A stretch of DNA of 64,000 nucleotides from NCBI GenBank assembly GCA_026075535.2, contig AP026538.1, forward strand, positions 2,976,001 to 3,040,000. The letters run 5' to 3'. Shown here in pieces: positions 1 through 10,887 of this stretch (within the stretch, counting starts at the first letter, position 1; each line of letters opens with the position of its first letter). This stretch comes from Tricholoma matsutake (Eukaryota > Basidiomycota > Agaricomycetes > Agaricales > Tricholomataceae). Under the pieces are notes generated by a model. That model was not told where the DNA came from and made no database searches. It saw nothing but the letters and a program-made list of their open reading frames with translations. Position numbers and translations under genes: made by a program.

Positions 1-471
1 ATATGCCCTGCATGCCTACAGCACGACGAAACCATTGAACATCTCATGCTACATTGCCCTGCACACCATGCTGCTAGACAAATCTTACGCAACAAAACTG
101 GAGGAATGGATATCAACATCACAAAATTGCTAATGATGCCAAAAACCCTACAAGCACTATTCTGCTTCATTGCCATGATGGGCCAATTCCACAGTACCTT
201 TGGTGACATACTGAGATTCCAGGAAGAAAGGAGAAGAGGATGAGAAGGAGAATCAACCAGCTGCCCACATGCACTACAATATTCACAGTCCAAGCACCAC
301 TTATTCCAGCACCTTGAGTGCTTTGAGGACCCCTGGTCTCTCCTAGCTGACGACAAAGAACAGGAAACACAGGGAAGGATAAATGCTTGCATTTGTACAT
401 GTACATATTTACTCTCTCATGTATGGCTCACCCCAATGGAGAATAAATGGGAAAAAAAAAAAAAAAAAAAA
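1..471 (+). mobile_element. 3' end of a non-LTR (LINE) retrotransposon with poly(A) tail
   Basis: The frame starting at base 1 is open to a TGA at 241-243 and encodes the last 80 residues of a protein. It begins with a CX2CX8HX4C cluster (CPAC ... EHLMLHC), the zinc-binding motif that ends many LINE ORF2 proteins. About 200 bp of 3' UTR follow, with an AATAAA at 442-447 and a run of 20 A at 452-471, the usual 3' end of a target-primed LINE. The reverse transcriptase and endonuclease would lie left of the window. The motif and poly(A) are seen directly; the LINE assignment is inference from the combination. Confidence 0.7.
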
Positions 472-500
472 GTGCACTAACTAAGGTTTACAGTCATTGC

Positions 501-1160
501 TGTTACGATTTTGTTATCGTAACCCAGGACGACCAGACGTATGCTGGCAAGACCTGGGAGTACTTTATTTTTCTCATTCGACTCGACTCACTTCTGACGA
601 CACCTTGATGCATGGCAACTCCATGCACCCAAACCCACTCCCACACATGCTGTGGTACAACAGCCCCTTGACATGAGGTCCATGACATCAGACTCTCACG
701 ATTGACATCAGATCCATAACATCGGATGCCTCATGCTAGGCATGAGGCCTGTTGTTTCTATTGTTGTTTCTATTTATACTTGATAATGATCCTACATTCC
801 GATTGGACGATAGATATCTTCAAACTGTATATAAGCTGTAGTAATACTGCCTGTATTCCTCAGCTTGACCTAATTCAATCAAGGGTCTTAGACTCAACCA
901 GAACACTCAACAGCTTAGGAAGCCCCTAGCTGTGATAACTCGAACTCGACAGTTGGAAAGCCTCCAACTGTGATATATGAATGAACAGTCTACTCAGAAA
1001 GCCTCTGAGTATGGATAGCCATGACTACTTGAGGAAGTACCCAAGTGAAGGCAGGAAGCCCAATACACTAGGAAAGTCTCCTAGTGCGATACCAACAGTT
1101 GGAAAGCCTCCAACTGCAATATATGAAGCCAAGGCTGAGTTGAGACCTATAGTCTTAACA
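501..1160 (+). mobile_element. Solo LTR (family with hairpin array)
   Basis: A 660-bp unit starts TGTTAC and ends TTAACA, and is flanked by a perfect 5-bp duplication, ATTGC, at 496-500 and 1161-1165. It has no internal coding region, so it is a solo LTR left by LTR-LTR recombination. The first 22 bases contain an inner palindrome (GTTACGAT ... ATCGTAAC). A TATA-like stretch lies near 828. The 3' half carries six short hairpins (separate entry). A diverged relative is the LTR at 13127-13698. The strand is arbitrary because no coding region remains. Confidence 0.85.
911..1116. repeat. Array of six short hairpins inside the solo LTR
   Basis: Six imperfect palindromes of 20-22 bp lie at 911-932, 950-970, 991-1011, 1027-1046, 1066-1086 and 1096-1116. 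Each has arms of 7-8 bp around a GAAG/AAAG-type loop (for example CAGTTGGA-AAGCC-TCCAACTG). The arms differ between hairpins while pairing is kept; the units at 950 and 1096 are identical. The same arrangement occurs at 13521-13657. Confidence 0.8.
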
Positions 1161-1350
1161 ATTGCTCTACAAAAAATTACCACCACTTGATCCTCCTAAT
1201 ATTGCCAAAATGCCACATTTACCCTTCATGCCGCTGCCACTGCTCGACCTAAACATTATGCAGCTCCGGGGACTTTTTCATTCTGCCGTTCGCTGAAAAC
1301 CCTCACTTGCACGACAAAGCACATGAGTTGTTATGATAGTCTGTTGTGTA
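1161..1350. other. Short stretch without recognisable feature
   Basis: Sequence between the solo LTR and the truncated Gypsy copy. I see no coding, repeat or RNA signal here. The left edge of the Gypsy homology is at about 1351. Confidence 0.4.
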
Positions 1351-4283
1351 TGAAACCGCTCGTCATGTTTTTTGGCCTTACTAATAGTCCTGCCACCTTC
1401 CAGACCATGATGAACGACATCTTCCACAACCTCATCCTCGAGGGCATCATTTGTATCTATCTCAATGACATCCTCATCTTCACTCACACAGTGGAAGAGC
1501 ATCGTCACATTACACACCTTGTCCTGGAACAACTTTGACAATACAAACTTTACCTTCATCAGGACAAGTGTGAGTTTGAGAAGACCAAGATCGAGTACCT
1601 TGGCCTGATTATCTTGGAGGGTCAGGTGGAGATGGATCCTGTCAAGGTGAATGGGGTCATGGCTTGACCAATGCCCATGAACAAGAAAGAAGTGCAGTCT
1701 TTCCTGGGCTTCATCAATTTCTATTGGTGTTTTATCAAGGATTTCTCACATCATGCACAACCACTGTTTGACTTGATGGGGAAGGAGGCATGGAGGTGGG
1801 GCAATGCACAACAGGAGGCATTCAAAAAGCTTAAGGAGATGGTCACTTCTGCTCCCATTCTTACCTTTGCTGATGACTCACGCCCTTTTCATGTATAGGC
1901 CAATAGTTCTGACTTTGCAATGGGCACTGTGTTGTCTCAGCAGTCTCCAGAGGACCAGAAGTGGCATCCTGTTGTGTTCTATTCCAAAAGCCTTAGTGCT
2001 GTGGAGTGAAACTACAAGATCCATGACAAGGAGATGATGGCAATAATGCATGCGCTCGAGGAGTGGTGACACTTCCTCAAGGGTGCCCAACACAAGGTGG
2101 AAATTTGGATGGATCACAAGAACCTCGAGTACTTAATGACAGCCAAGACATTGAACTGTCGTCAAGCTCGTTGGTCCCAGTATCTATCCAGGTTCGACTC
2201 CTTGCACCACCATCTTAGTCGCAGCATGGGGAAGACTGATGCCCTCTCCCGATGCATGGACCATGGGGATGGTGGCAATGACAATCAAGACATCATGTTG
2301 TTGCAGCCAAACCTGTTTACTATCTGGGCATTGGAATACATCGTACCCCAGGGCAATGAGTGGGACATCCTATGCGACATTCATCACATGAACTGTAGTG
2401 GTTTACATGAGGATATCATGGCCCGAGCTGTTAAAGAGCTGAGGAAAGGATCCACCCTCTTCTTACGTGCAGCAGAGTGGGCGGAAAAGGAGGACTTGTT
2501 GTATTTCAGAGAATGCATCTACATCCCCAATGACCCAGACCTTCATCAACACATTATATCCCACCACCACGACTCACAGATCACTGGTCATCCTGGATGC
2601 TGGAAGACCTTGGAGCTCACCTCATGGAATTATTGGTGGCCACAGATGTCACAGCTTATTGGTCAGTATTGCCATACTTGTGACCTTTGCTTACACACCA
2701 AGATTCCTCATCACAAACCCATTGGTGAGCTACACCCTCTCCCTATTCCAGAGAGTTGTCAGTGTTGACTTTGTGGTGGAGTTGCCAGAGTTGAATGGGT
2801 TTGATGTGGTGATGTGCACAGTTGATTCCACAGGGAAATGTGCTCACTTCATTCCCACTCACACTACTGTCAGTGCCCTGGATGCTGCTCGACTCCATCT
2901 CCACCATGTGTGGAAATTACATGGACTTCCTGGCACTTTCCTTTCTGACCATGGCCCTCAGTTTGTGGCAGAGTTCACCCATGAGTTGTACTGACTTCTG
3001 GGGATCAAACTCCTTGCTTCCACTGCTTATCACCTGCAAACTGATGGCCAGACTGAGTGAGTCAACCAGGAACTGGAGCAGTACATCTGTGTCTTCATCA
3101 ATGAGCACCAGGACAATTGGGATGATCTCCTCCCTTGGCTGAGTTTGGATACAACAACCACATCCATGCTTCCACTCAACAAACCCCTTTCTTCTTAGAC
3201 ACTGGATGGCATCCATGTATGGGATTTGAACCTCACCAAGCCCCCTCGCACATCAAGACAGTGAATGAGTTCATGGAACGCATGAGACACAGTTTGGAGG
3301 AGGCAATGGCAAAGGACAACATGGCACACTTTTACAATCAATGCCATTCTACAATGCCACAGTACAAGTTTGGTGATTGAGTTTATCTTGATTCCAGTGA
3401 CATCTCCACCACACATCCATCCAAGAAACTCGCCCATTGCTTCCTGGGACCTTTCCCCATTGCCAAGTGTGTGGGAATGCATACCTATTGTTTGCACCTC
3501 CCAGCCTCCATGTCCAGACTCCACCCAGTCTTCCATGTCATGAAACTCCTTCCAGCTCCCCCAGATCCTTTCCCAGGACACCATTCACATCCACCACCAC
3601 CACCTACAATGATTGAGGGAGAACCCAGTACAAAGTTGAGTCAATCTTGGACAGCCGGTTACATCGAGGGAAGCTCCAATATTTGGTACACTGGAAGGGT
3701 TATGGGTACGAGGAGAACTCATGGGTCAAGGAGTCTGATGTGAATGCCCCTCAGTTAGTCAAGGAATTCCACCAACTGCACACTGCTGCACCGCGCCGCA
3801 TTCAAGTCAGTGACTTTGGTTGTATGCGATTTCAAATGCATTGGGGTGATGCATCTTAGAGGGGGGGGTGATGTAAGGGGACTAGAGGGTGCCCTTGTGT
3901 GTCTCCAATTTTTTATGTTTGTCCTATCTTTTTCCTCACCTTGTTTCCTTCTATTCTTCATTTTCTATGATTTTTCCTTATTTTATTACTAATTTCCCTT
4001 TCAATCACATTTGTGCATGTTGACAGTTTTATATTTAGAGACAGAGTACCCCTTCTGACATCTTCCCCTTGGTACAATGTCATTCGGCGGCCTTGATCAG
4101 CCTATCTCCACCTTTTCTATTTTTAGATTTTTGCAGTCTTCACATATACTGGGCACTGGCAAAGGGGTCTTTAGAGTTTTCTCTTCAGATTTCTCTTTGC
4201 TAGGTGCACCTCCAATCCCTGTACTATGTAGTATAATTTTAACTTCAGATTTCCCTTTGCTAGAGGCTAAGGTTGCCCTTATA
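1351..4283 (+). pseudogene. 5'-truncated, decayed Ty3/Gypsy polyprotein (Gypsy-A family) plus 3' LTR
   Basis: Homology to the intact polyprotein at 46417-50319 starts abruptly inside the reverse transcriptase (the FFGLTNSPATF block). It runs through the rest of RT, RNase H, the zinc-binding integrase N-terminus (CHTCDLC), the integrase core, the chromodomain (LVHWKGYGYEENSW) and the 3' LTR. The RT active site reads YLND instead of YLDD. The frame is broken by many stops, mostly TGA where the intact copy has CGA, and by a few indels. About 100 bp around the start of the integrase core (SVDFVVELP) are disturbed. It is clearly dead. The 5' LTR, gag, protease and first half of RT are missing. Confidence 0.9.
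3872..4283 (+). repeat. 3' LTR of the truncated Gypsy-A copy
   Basis: Starts TGTAAGGGGAC directly after a G-rich polypurine tract (3859-3869) and ends GCCCTTATA, the same ends as the Gypsy-A LTRs at 45980-46405 and 51602-52027. It is 412 bp long against 426 bp in the intact element. It contains the two diagnostic direct repeats (CTTCAGATTTC[TC]CTTTGCTAG) near 4183 and 4243. Confidence 0.9.
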
Positions 4284-4676
4284 GTAGAGGAGATTTGCAT
4301 CATCTACCCAGGATGGTGTACCAAGAAAATGCAGAGAAGGCTTGACAATGCACAGGGAAAGGTGGTGAGTAATGAAGGTAATGACTGCGAGATGAACTCA
4401 CCCCAGCCCAATGAGCAGGAGGACACACAGGATGTGGGGGTCATAGACAAAGCAGGAGCCAATGATGAACCAGAAAGTGATGAGGATTCAGTGGAGACAG
4501 ATGACTCAGAGAGTATGGACGACAGGGTTGTGATAAATGAACACAAACAGGTTGAGTGTTATCATGCAGAAAGGCGGAAGATAATCCAATATTTTCCCAA
4601 TGTGCACATAGTGCAATGGACAAGCAACACCTTCCCTGACAGGCATTATTTCGAGAGTATACCTGCCTTTCTGTAG
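4284..4676 (+). pseudogene. Unidentified acidic ORF fragment
   Basis: An open frame continues from inside the LTR to a stop at 4674-4676. The part outside the LTR encodes about 130 residues with a strongly acidic middle (many D/E/S) and a C-terminus ending in FESIPAFL. The start is unknown because the LTR insertion or truncation removed or replaced it. I do not recognise the family. It could be a fragment of a transposon accessory protein or a host gene. Confidence 0.3.
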
Positions 4677-4941
4677 AATTACTAATGAACAAGTAGATTT
4701 CTTGTTGAATACATCCTTCAATGTATTTTAATAACAGACTTTTGGTAACCCTAAGCACATTGAAATCGAAAGAGTTGCTTCAATAAAAGAATATTGATTA
4801 CCACAGATTTAAGGATATAGTATATACACCGTATGTGCCCTCTTCCAATCCATGTTCCATCCAGTTCCTGCCTTACCTGGTTGCAGTAATATGCAGAGAA
4901 AGTCAATGATGGTCAGACATCTCACTGAGGAAAAATTTAAT

Positions 4942-5124
4942 GGCATTTGCCGCAATGTTAGAATTTATTCCCACAATGCAGGGCATCCTATGAATAGCTC
5001 GACTATGAATGCCCTAGGCATTTGCTGCAACGCTAGATTTTTATTCCCACAATTACCTCAACTCTGTTGCTATGAATAGATGATCGGCATTTGCCGCAAC
5101 GTTAGATTGGAATTTTCCCACCAT
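4942..5124 (+). repeat. Three spaced direct repeats upstream of a TATA-like box
   Basis: The block GGCATTTGCCGCAA...TTCCCACAAT occurs three times, at 4942-4977, 5017-5053 and 5086-5124, about 70-75 bp apart and each 36-39 bp. Copies differ by a few substitutions. They stand just upstream of a TATA-like box at 5152-5160, so a promoter-proximal role is possible, but no gene was found directly downstream. Confidence 0.6.
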
Positions 5125-5151
5125 ACCTCACTCCGGGGAATAACTTCGTTC

Positions 5152-5160
5152 TATAAATAG
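5152..5160 (+). promoter_or_regulatory. Possible TATA box
   Basis: TATAAATAG, followed by GAACTCGGACAAGAAC. A similar TATAAAG + GAACTCGGA occurs at 5529-5544. The shared downstream word suggests two related core-promoter-like segments. No convincing coding sequence follows either. Confidence 0.3.
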
Positions 5161-6660
5161 AACTCGGACAAGAACATTTAGACAACTTTCACCAAGAGTT
5201 AGCATCTCACTGTGAATCATGTGGACAATTACAAGTTAGAGTAACTACTTTTAGTTGCCTGCCTCCTCTGCTGGCTTTCCAGTGGGTGGTGGCACTACAC
5301 CGACATTTGAACGAGAGATCAATGTAACTGCAAATAACTTGCAGACAAAATACACATTGAGAGGTGTAATTCATTATGCACATAACCATTTTACTGCACA
5401 CATTGTATTAGCCTCAGGAACATAATTTTATGATGGGATAGTGACAGGCCGATCATTTGCATGGCAGCCCCTGGAACAACAGCATCAGGAAACAGTAATT
5501 TGTGCTATTTATAGCCAAGGACCGGCCCTATAAAGAACTCGGAATTGCCATGCGAAGCAAGCCCATGTACATCCTTCCTTGCCCGATGTCCCCGTAGTTA
5601 ATTCCACCTCTTCTCCACAGCCCTAATCTACTTCATCCATGACGTACATCATCCTCCGCGTACTCAACGAGACGCGCCTTATATACTGGTATGCACTAGC
5701 CGCCCTCCTCTTCGTCGACGACCAGGAAGGGTGAAGCCCTATGACCATTCCAGCGTGTTTGAACTGACGTTGACAAAACGCCAAAGATATTTGTGCCTGA
5801 TTTCTGTTGCATGTAAAGTTCCTGGTGATTAGTGTTTCACTTTGCTATACACTTTCGTCGATGGAGTGATACCAGTTTGTCACACATCTATGTACCTGCC
5901 ACTGCAATGGCAGAATTAACAGTTCTCCATGCCGTGCATGATGTCAAGCAAAAGTATCCAACATCTGATACACAGCTGAAATCCTGAATGTCCTCAACCA
6001 GCAACTTGAAAGCTGAGCCACTTCATAACATATTACCCTCAACTCCGCCTTCAATGAAATACAAAGCTCTTACAGCTGAACTCAAATAATGGTCACACGG
6101 CTCTATCTATCTTACCACTTCACTCTGGTGGCAGAGTGTAGAGGACAGAGAGACAGGACCTCAATGGTATCCTGATCGCCTCTCATTTGATCTTGTGTCC
6201 ACAGTAGGAGAATAAAACCAAAAAACTAGAAACCAATTCTTTCTAGATGAGAGAGCGGGTTATTTGAAGAGAAGAACATTGATGATGCACGACGCACGAT
6301 AAATTTGCCTGGCTGTATAGTGGAGTTGATTGATAAAGGATTGCCAGTTCAGAAATCACTAAAAAGATCCATTTCTTCCGCTGAAACATTGACATTGCGA
6401 AAGCACGAAGCAAATGTGATGCAAGCCGTTGCCTTCTTCAGATCCTTGCAAATGGCACTAAACCAGATATATAGGTCTGTGATAACAGGTAATATTCCGA
6501 CGATACACTAATTTATGTCGCACGACAAAGTATGTATTATGTCTGACAATCACAGTTTGTGCACTGTAACCACCATACTAAAATCACGCCAAATCTGTCA
6601 GTCAAAGATCATTTGGAGTTAATTCATAATCTTTTCACCGCTGTGACTAACTCAGGATAC
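5161..6660. other. Anonymous region
   Basis: About 1.5 kb without a recognisable gene, terminal repeat or RNA. The only longer open frame (6305-6511, plus, 68 codons) shows no known motif. The right end is the 3' flank of the gene at 6742-9601. Confidence 0.4.
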
Positions 6661-6741
6661 ACCCAAGTAGCAGCAGCCTATTCTTGATCTGGGCTAACAA
6701 GGAATCACACCATCGACAAGCCAGTGACATGGTGGAGAACT

Positions 6742-9601
6742 CTATGGCCGCCTCGCCCAACGAGAATAGTGACCAACATCTCGTGCTGCACCTGGAGTTG
6801 CAGATCTTCGGAGATCGGCCGTCACCTCTGAGGTAGTCTTGTACAGCTCTTTCCAACCGTAGGAAGCCTGAAGAAGTGAATCCCAGACGCCCGCCTGCTG
6901 TTGCTCGATCGGTCCTAGGATATCTGGAGAAATGCCAGCGCACCAAATCTCGTAGATGACAGCAGGATACTCCCTCGTGGGACTGTGGCGGACAACATTG
7001 AGAGAAGGGGTCCTTGATGCTAGCGCAAAAATAATCTTGATCAAGGGAACAGCAGGGTCACCTGTCGCAAGAATCTCGAGGTCGTAAGGGTCCATCGCAT
7101 CGAAAAGTTTCTGCTGAGGTTTCTTGGAATAGCTCGGGTCATTCTGAATTTGGTGGAGAACGAGTCCCGCGTTGTCCCGATGCAATTTCGGGCTATCCCT
7201 CAGAAAGACATTAATGGCGTCAACCCCTGCTTGATTGTTTGCGCATAAAATTGCTCCTCCCCGACCTTGAAGCAATAAAAGCGAGACGATATCGATGGCT
7301 TTGTGCTCGTGGACCTTCACAAAATGGCTGAAATGAAGTTGAGCATTTGGGAAATCCTTCGCGAGCATGCCCAGTGCGTGAATTGACTTTGCATCCACCA
7401 ACCGCGAAGGGACGGCCTGCTTCCGAAAGGTCTGGCCATATAAGAAGTCGGATAACCTGAACCAGCGTCTTCCTTTGATCGGTCGGCAAAATTCATCGGC
7501 GGGACCGACAGTTTTATCGCGGGCGAGAATCAACAGCAGGAGTACCAGAAACTCGCCACGGTCCCCTTTCGATATGGAGAAACCTTCCATCACCGACTTC
7601 AATGCCCTTGGCGCGTTAAACGACTGTTTCTGCATAACAAAATAGGCGGCCTCTGAGAGAATCGGCTCAGACGAAGACGTCGTCGTCATGGTCTCAAAAG
7701 CAGCATCAATTTTGAGGCATACTCGCATGTGTCCTTCCACCTGCTTCCTCTCCTTCTCTTGAGATATGTAGTTGGTCGAGTTGAATTCAATGGGAAACCG
7801 TTGGGATAGGCATGCCAACGCTTGATCATTAGAGAGCTCCTCAACGGTATAGTCCGCATTGAGGAGTTTTGCGGCTGCAAACTGAATAATCTCTCGTTTG
7901 ACAGAAACCGAGCCTTCCTCATATCTGGTTCCGAATCTATCATAACCTCATAAATACCTACAACGAATGATAGGCAAAAGGGATGCGTACAACGGTCGGC
8001 CCAGGCTACAGATCTGAGAATCTTCAGTCAACTGCGCTAGATTCCACGAGCCATCTGCGGCTATGATACTAGCAAGGGGGTCAAAGCCAAGATCTGTATA
8101 AGGTTGAATGATGACTAATTTTCCCTCAACCACTCTCTTCGAAAGGTCTTCCTCGATAGCGGATGTGAACTGAGAAATTTTGCCAGTTGTTGACATGAAG
8201 AGCGAGAACAAAGGGAGGTTATGTAACCGCCGGAGTGCGTGTCGAAGTTCATTGAATATGGACCACTCTTCGCCTGGGCCCTTATGTCGCTGAGTTGTTG
8301 TATGAGCCTCATCAAACGCAAGAACAATAAGCGGAGCGTCGTTGCGACGAGGTTCCACCTTCCGCTTTCCTTTGGCCCTAGCTCCGATAGGACTGGGCGA
8401 CGGAGATTCATCATGTGGTGAGTGGAGGAATAGAGAGAGCTCTCGAAATGCAATATACGGAGGGAAGTCCTGACTTCGTGTGGGTGTGGAACCCCGTGGA
8501 TTATCGGATACTGTCCGCTTGGCAGATGCTTGGAGCTTTGAAGACTTTCCCTGCGTAGCCTAACATTTTAGTCAGTCATAGTGCACTCGAATGTTACGTA
8601 CCCTTTCGGTTTCTAGCTGTCTTGCCTTTTCAATAACTTGTTCGTAGAAGTGCTCCCGAAATTGGTTATGCCCTGTCATTTTCTGACCCTCAGTCATAGA
8701 TGATCTGAATCCTCTCGCGAATCCGACGTATTCCAGAGAGAGGTCGTGAGAGCGAAGCGTTTCAGTTGTATGCTTGAATAACGCTTCGAGAAAAGCACAA
8801 GCGCGATCATAGGCGACATCCTTAGAACCAACGGTTGTTAAATAATCTCGAATGCTGTGGTCTGCAGGAGGATATCCTGAAAAAAGACTCAGCGCGTGGC
8901 TGAGTGCCCCGAGCATGGCAGCATAATGAGCGTACACTCTGTCGTCAGAAGGATTGTAGTGGGCCTCGATGTGCTCCCACAGGCCTCTTGCAGCGTTGCC
9001 CTGGAATGGGTATTCCCACGATTTCATAGTTGCTGAAAGGCAAAGTCAACAAAAGCAGATATAAATTTTCATTCTGAATGAACAAACCTGCTACTTGGTC
9101 GTCACGAAGACGAGCATAAGCTCTTGTCCCGTCAGACTCTACGGTGGGTGGTTCAACCTGCAGTAAGGCTACGTGAAACTGCATTGAAATCTGACGGAGT
9201 GAATGATCAGAAGGATTGAACGCACGATGATTCGCAAAGCGCTCCCACTCTCCTTTGTCGCGAGCTTCAACCCATATGGAGGCCAGATCTAGTTGTACCT
9301 CGCGTGGTAGGAGATTGATCCGCTCCTCGCCATGTTCAGCGTCCAGCCAAGACTTCTGAAGTGTCGATGCACGAGATGTATCCAGCACTTTCCAGGCAAC
9401 TTGTTGAAGTGCCAGCGCAAGTGCCCTCGTCGACACGACTTCCGCATTCAATAGCGCATAATGGGGGAAGTCTCGAATCCAGTAGCGAATACGTTTGTTC
9501 AAATCGTTGACTTCTTCTTCTGTTAGCCCTAGCCGAGACTTTTTGTCGAATTCGGAACCGAGAGGAGAGCTGGCAGCACGTTTTCCTGAATTTTGTAACA
9601 T
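6742..9601 (-). CDS. Uncharacterised DEAH-containing protein, four exons, apparently intact
   Basis: Exons on the minus strand are 9601-9088, 9032-8602, 8559-7991 and 7936-6742, giving 902 codons plus stop. All three introns (55, 42 and 54 nt) have GT...AG ends and keep frame in phases 1, 0 and 2. The ATG at 9601 begins MLQNSGKRAASS, and upstream frames give no better start. A hydrophobic strand ending in LIVLAFDEAH (exon 3) resembles a Walker B strand. It is followed by a segment containing STTGKISQF and, across intron 3, LGRPLFGTRYEEG. I saw no clear Walker A loop, so ATPase activity is unproven. From memory, similar proteins form large families in Agaricomycetes and may relate to Crinkler-type NTPases. 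The C-terminal end is the least certain part. It has no in-frame stop and is the only intact non-transposon gene here. Confidence 0.75.
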
Positions 9602-9675
9602 CGGATAGATCGTGATAAGCAAAGCACGTCCGTAGTAGAATAGCAGTAGATGATGAGAAGTGCATCTGGAAAACC
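9602..9675. other. Short 5' flank of the DEAH gene, cut by a MULE insertion
   Basis: Only 74 bp separate the start codon at 9601 from the MULE target duplication at 9676. The original upstream region now lies beyond 15492, on the far side of the transposon. Any promoter must be inside the 74 bp, in the MULE terminal repeat, or lost. Confidence 0.6.
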
Positions 9676-9685
9676 AAGTACACAC

Positions 9686-9907
9686 AGTGAACGCTATTCA
9701 CCCAGCAGGTTTTGCGCAGCACGTGAGTTTCGGGAAATTCCGACGCAAGGACTTGGGGCGGATTTTGAGAACTTCGACGGGGAAGGGGATTGCTGGGATC
9801 ATGCACATAGAGTAGTTTTGTCAGACCTATTGTACATGAAACACGCAACTGTAAATTATATTCCGAACCTTTTTCGACAAGTTGAAAACATTGTAATAAG
9901 CATTCAA
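9686..9907 (+). repeat. MULE left terminal inverted repeat
   Basis: About 222 bp that match 15257-15482 in reverse orientation with scattered substitutions. It lies directly upstream of the divergent start of the DEAH gene. Confidence 0.9.
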
Positions 9908-10887
9908 GCCATTTTTTCAACAGTATCAACAGTGGATCAGGCTTCTCGAGTCTGATAACCCATCATGTTCTGCACTCGTCGTCTCTCAACCTTACCCCTT
10001 CCTTCCCCCCATGTTGTGTCCCTTTTCGCCTTGTGCTCTCAAAACGGCGTACATCTGCAACAAAGTCAGTGACATCATTGCCGATTTTTCGATCAACAAT
10101 GGACTTCATCCAGATCGGGTTACCATGTGGAATCTGGCTACGCAGGATTCGTGCTGCCTCCTCGAAGTCTGCAGCCTTTTGTAGAAGTTTCTCCTGATGC
10201 ATATCAACCTAACCAAATGTTGGTAATTGGTAAGTCTTGGTTGAATCAGGAGGGCTTACATCATACTCATCTCCACTTCCATATTCAACCGGGGATGAAC
10301 TTCGGTGAGACTCCACCATCAGGACATCCTCTGGAGCTGGGGATGAGGCTGTGAGATCAATCACTTCACTTGTATGTGCTCTTTTCCCCCCTCCTGCTGT
10401 CATCTCTGAACCCTGATCTCCAGATTGTTCACGTGCATGCTTACCCAGTATCATTGCCGTCTGGGACCTTTGATTACCTAGATTGTGTGAACAACCATCC
10501 AGATCACGCCAACCACCACCACCCCTTAGCATGTCCACATCACCAGTCCAGATATGATCATCACCATCAGTGATCCCACCATCAGGTGAGTCCCCAGGCA
10601 AATCATTGGAACTATCCCTCGTGAGATCAGGGTGACGGTAGATTGGCAACACTCGCCGCCGAATCACTTCACGCCAGAATCGACGGGATGGAAGTCCTAC
10701 ACTCTGTACAAGATGCTTGCACAAGTGATGCCGATCATACTTCTGCCGCCCACATGTGCAAGTCCAGTCTTTGATACTTGTGTTGTAGTCTTTGTTGCTA
10801 ATCTTGCTCTCCAGTAGCTTCTTCCAAGATGCTTTGAAGTACTTTTGATAAGTGGTCAATTGCTTCGGTCGTCCGAGTCGGTGGCTG

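Noticed and set aside
911..1116. Regularly spaced short repeats that could suggest a CRISPR array
   Set aside because: The units are palindromes with differing stems, not identical repeats with unique spacers, and the DNA is clearly fungal.
4077..4283. N-terminal half of the acidic ORF as real protein
   Set aside because: This part lies inside the Gypsy LTR and is read-through of LTR sequence.
8572..9027. Separate small genes for each ORF of the DEAH locus
   Set aside because: The pieces join in phase through GT...AG introns of 42-55 nt into one 902-codon frame.
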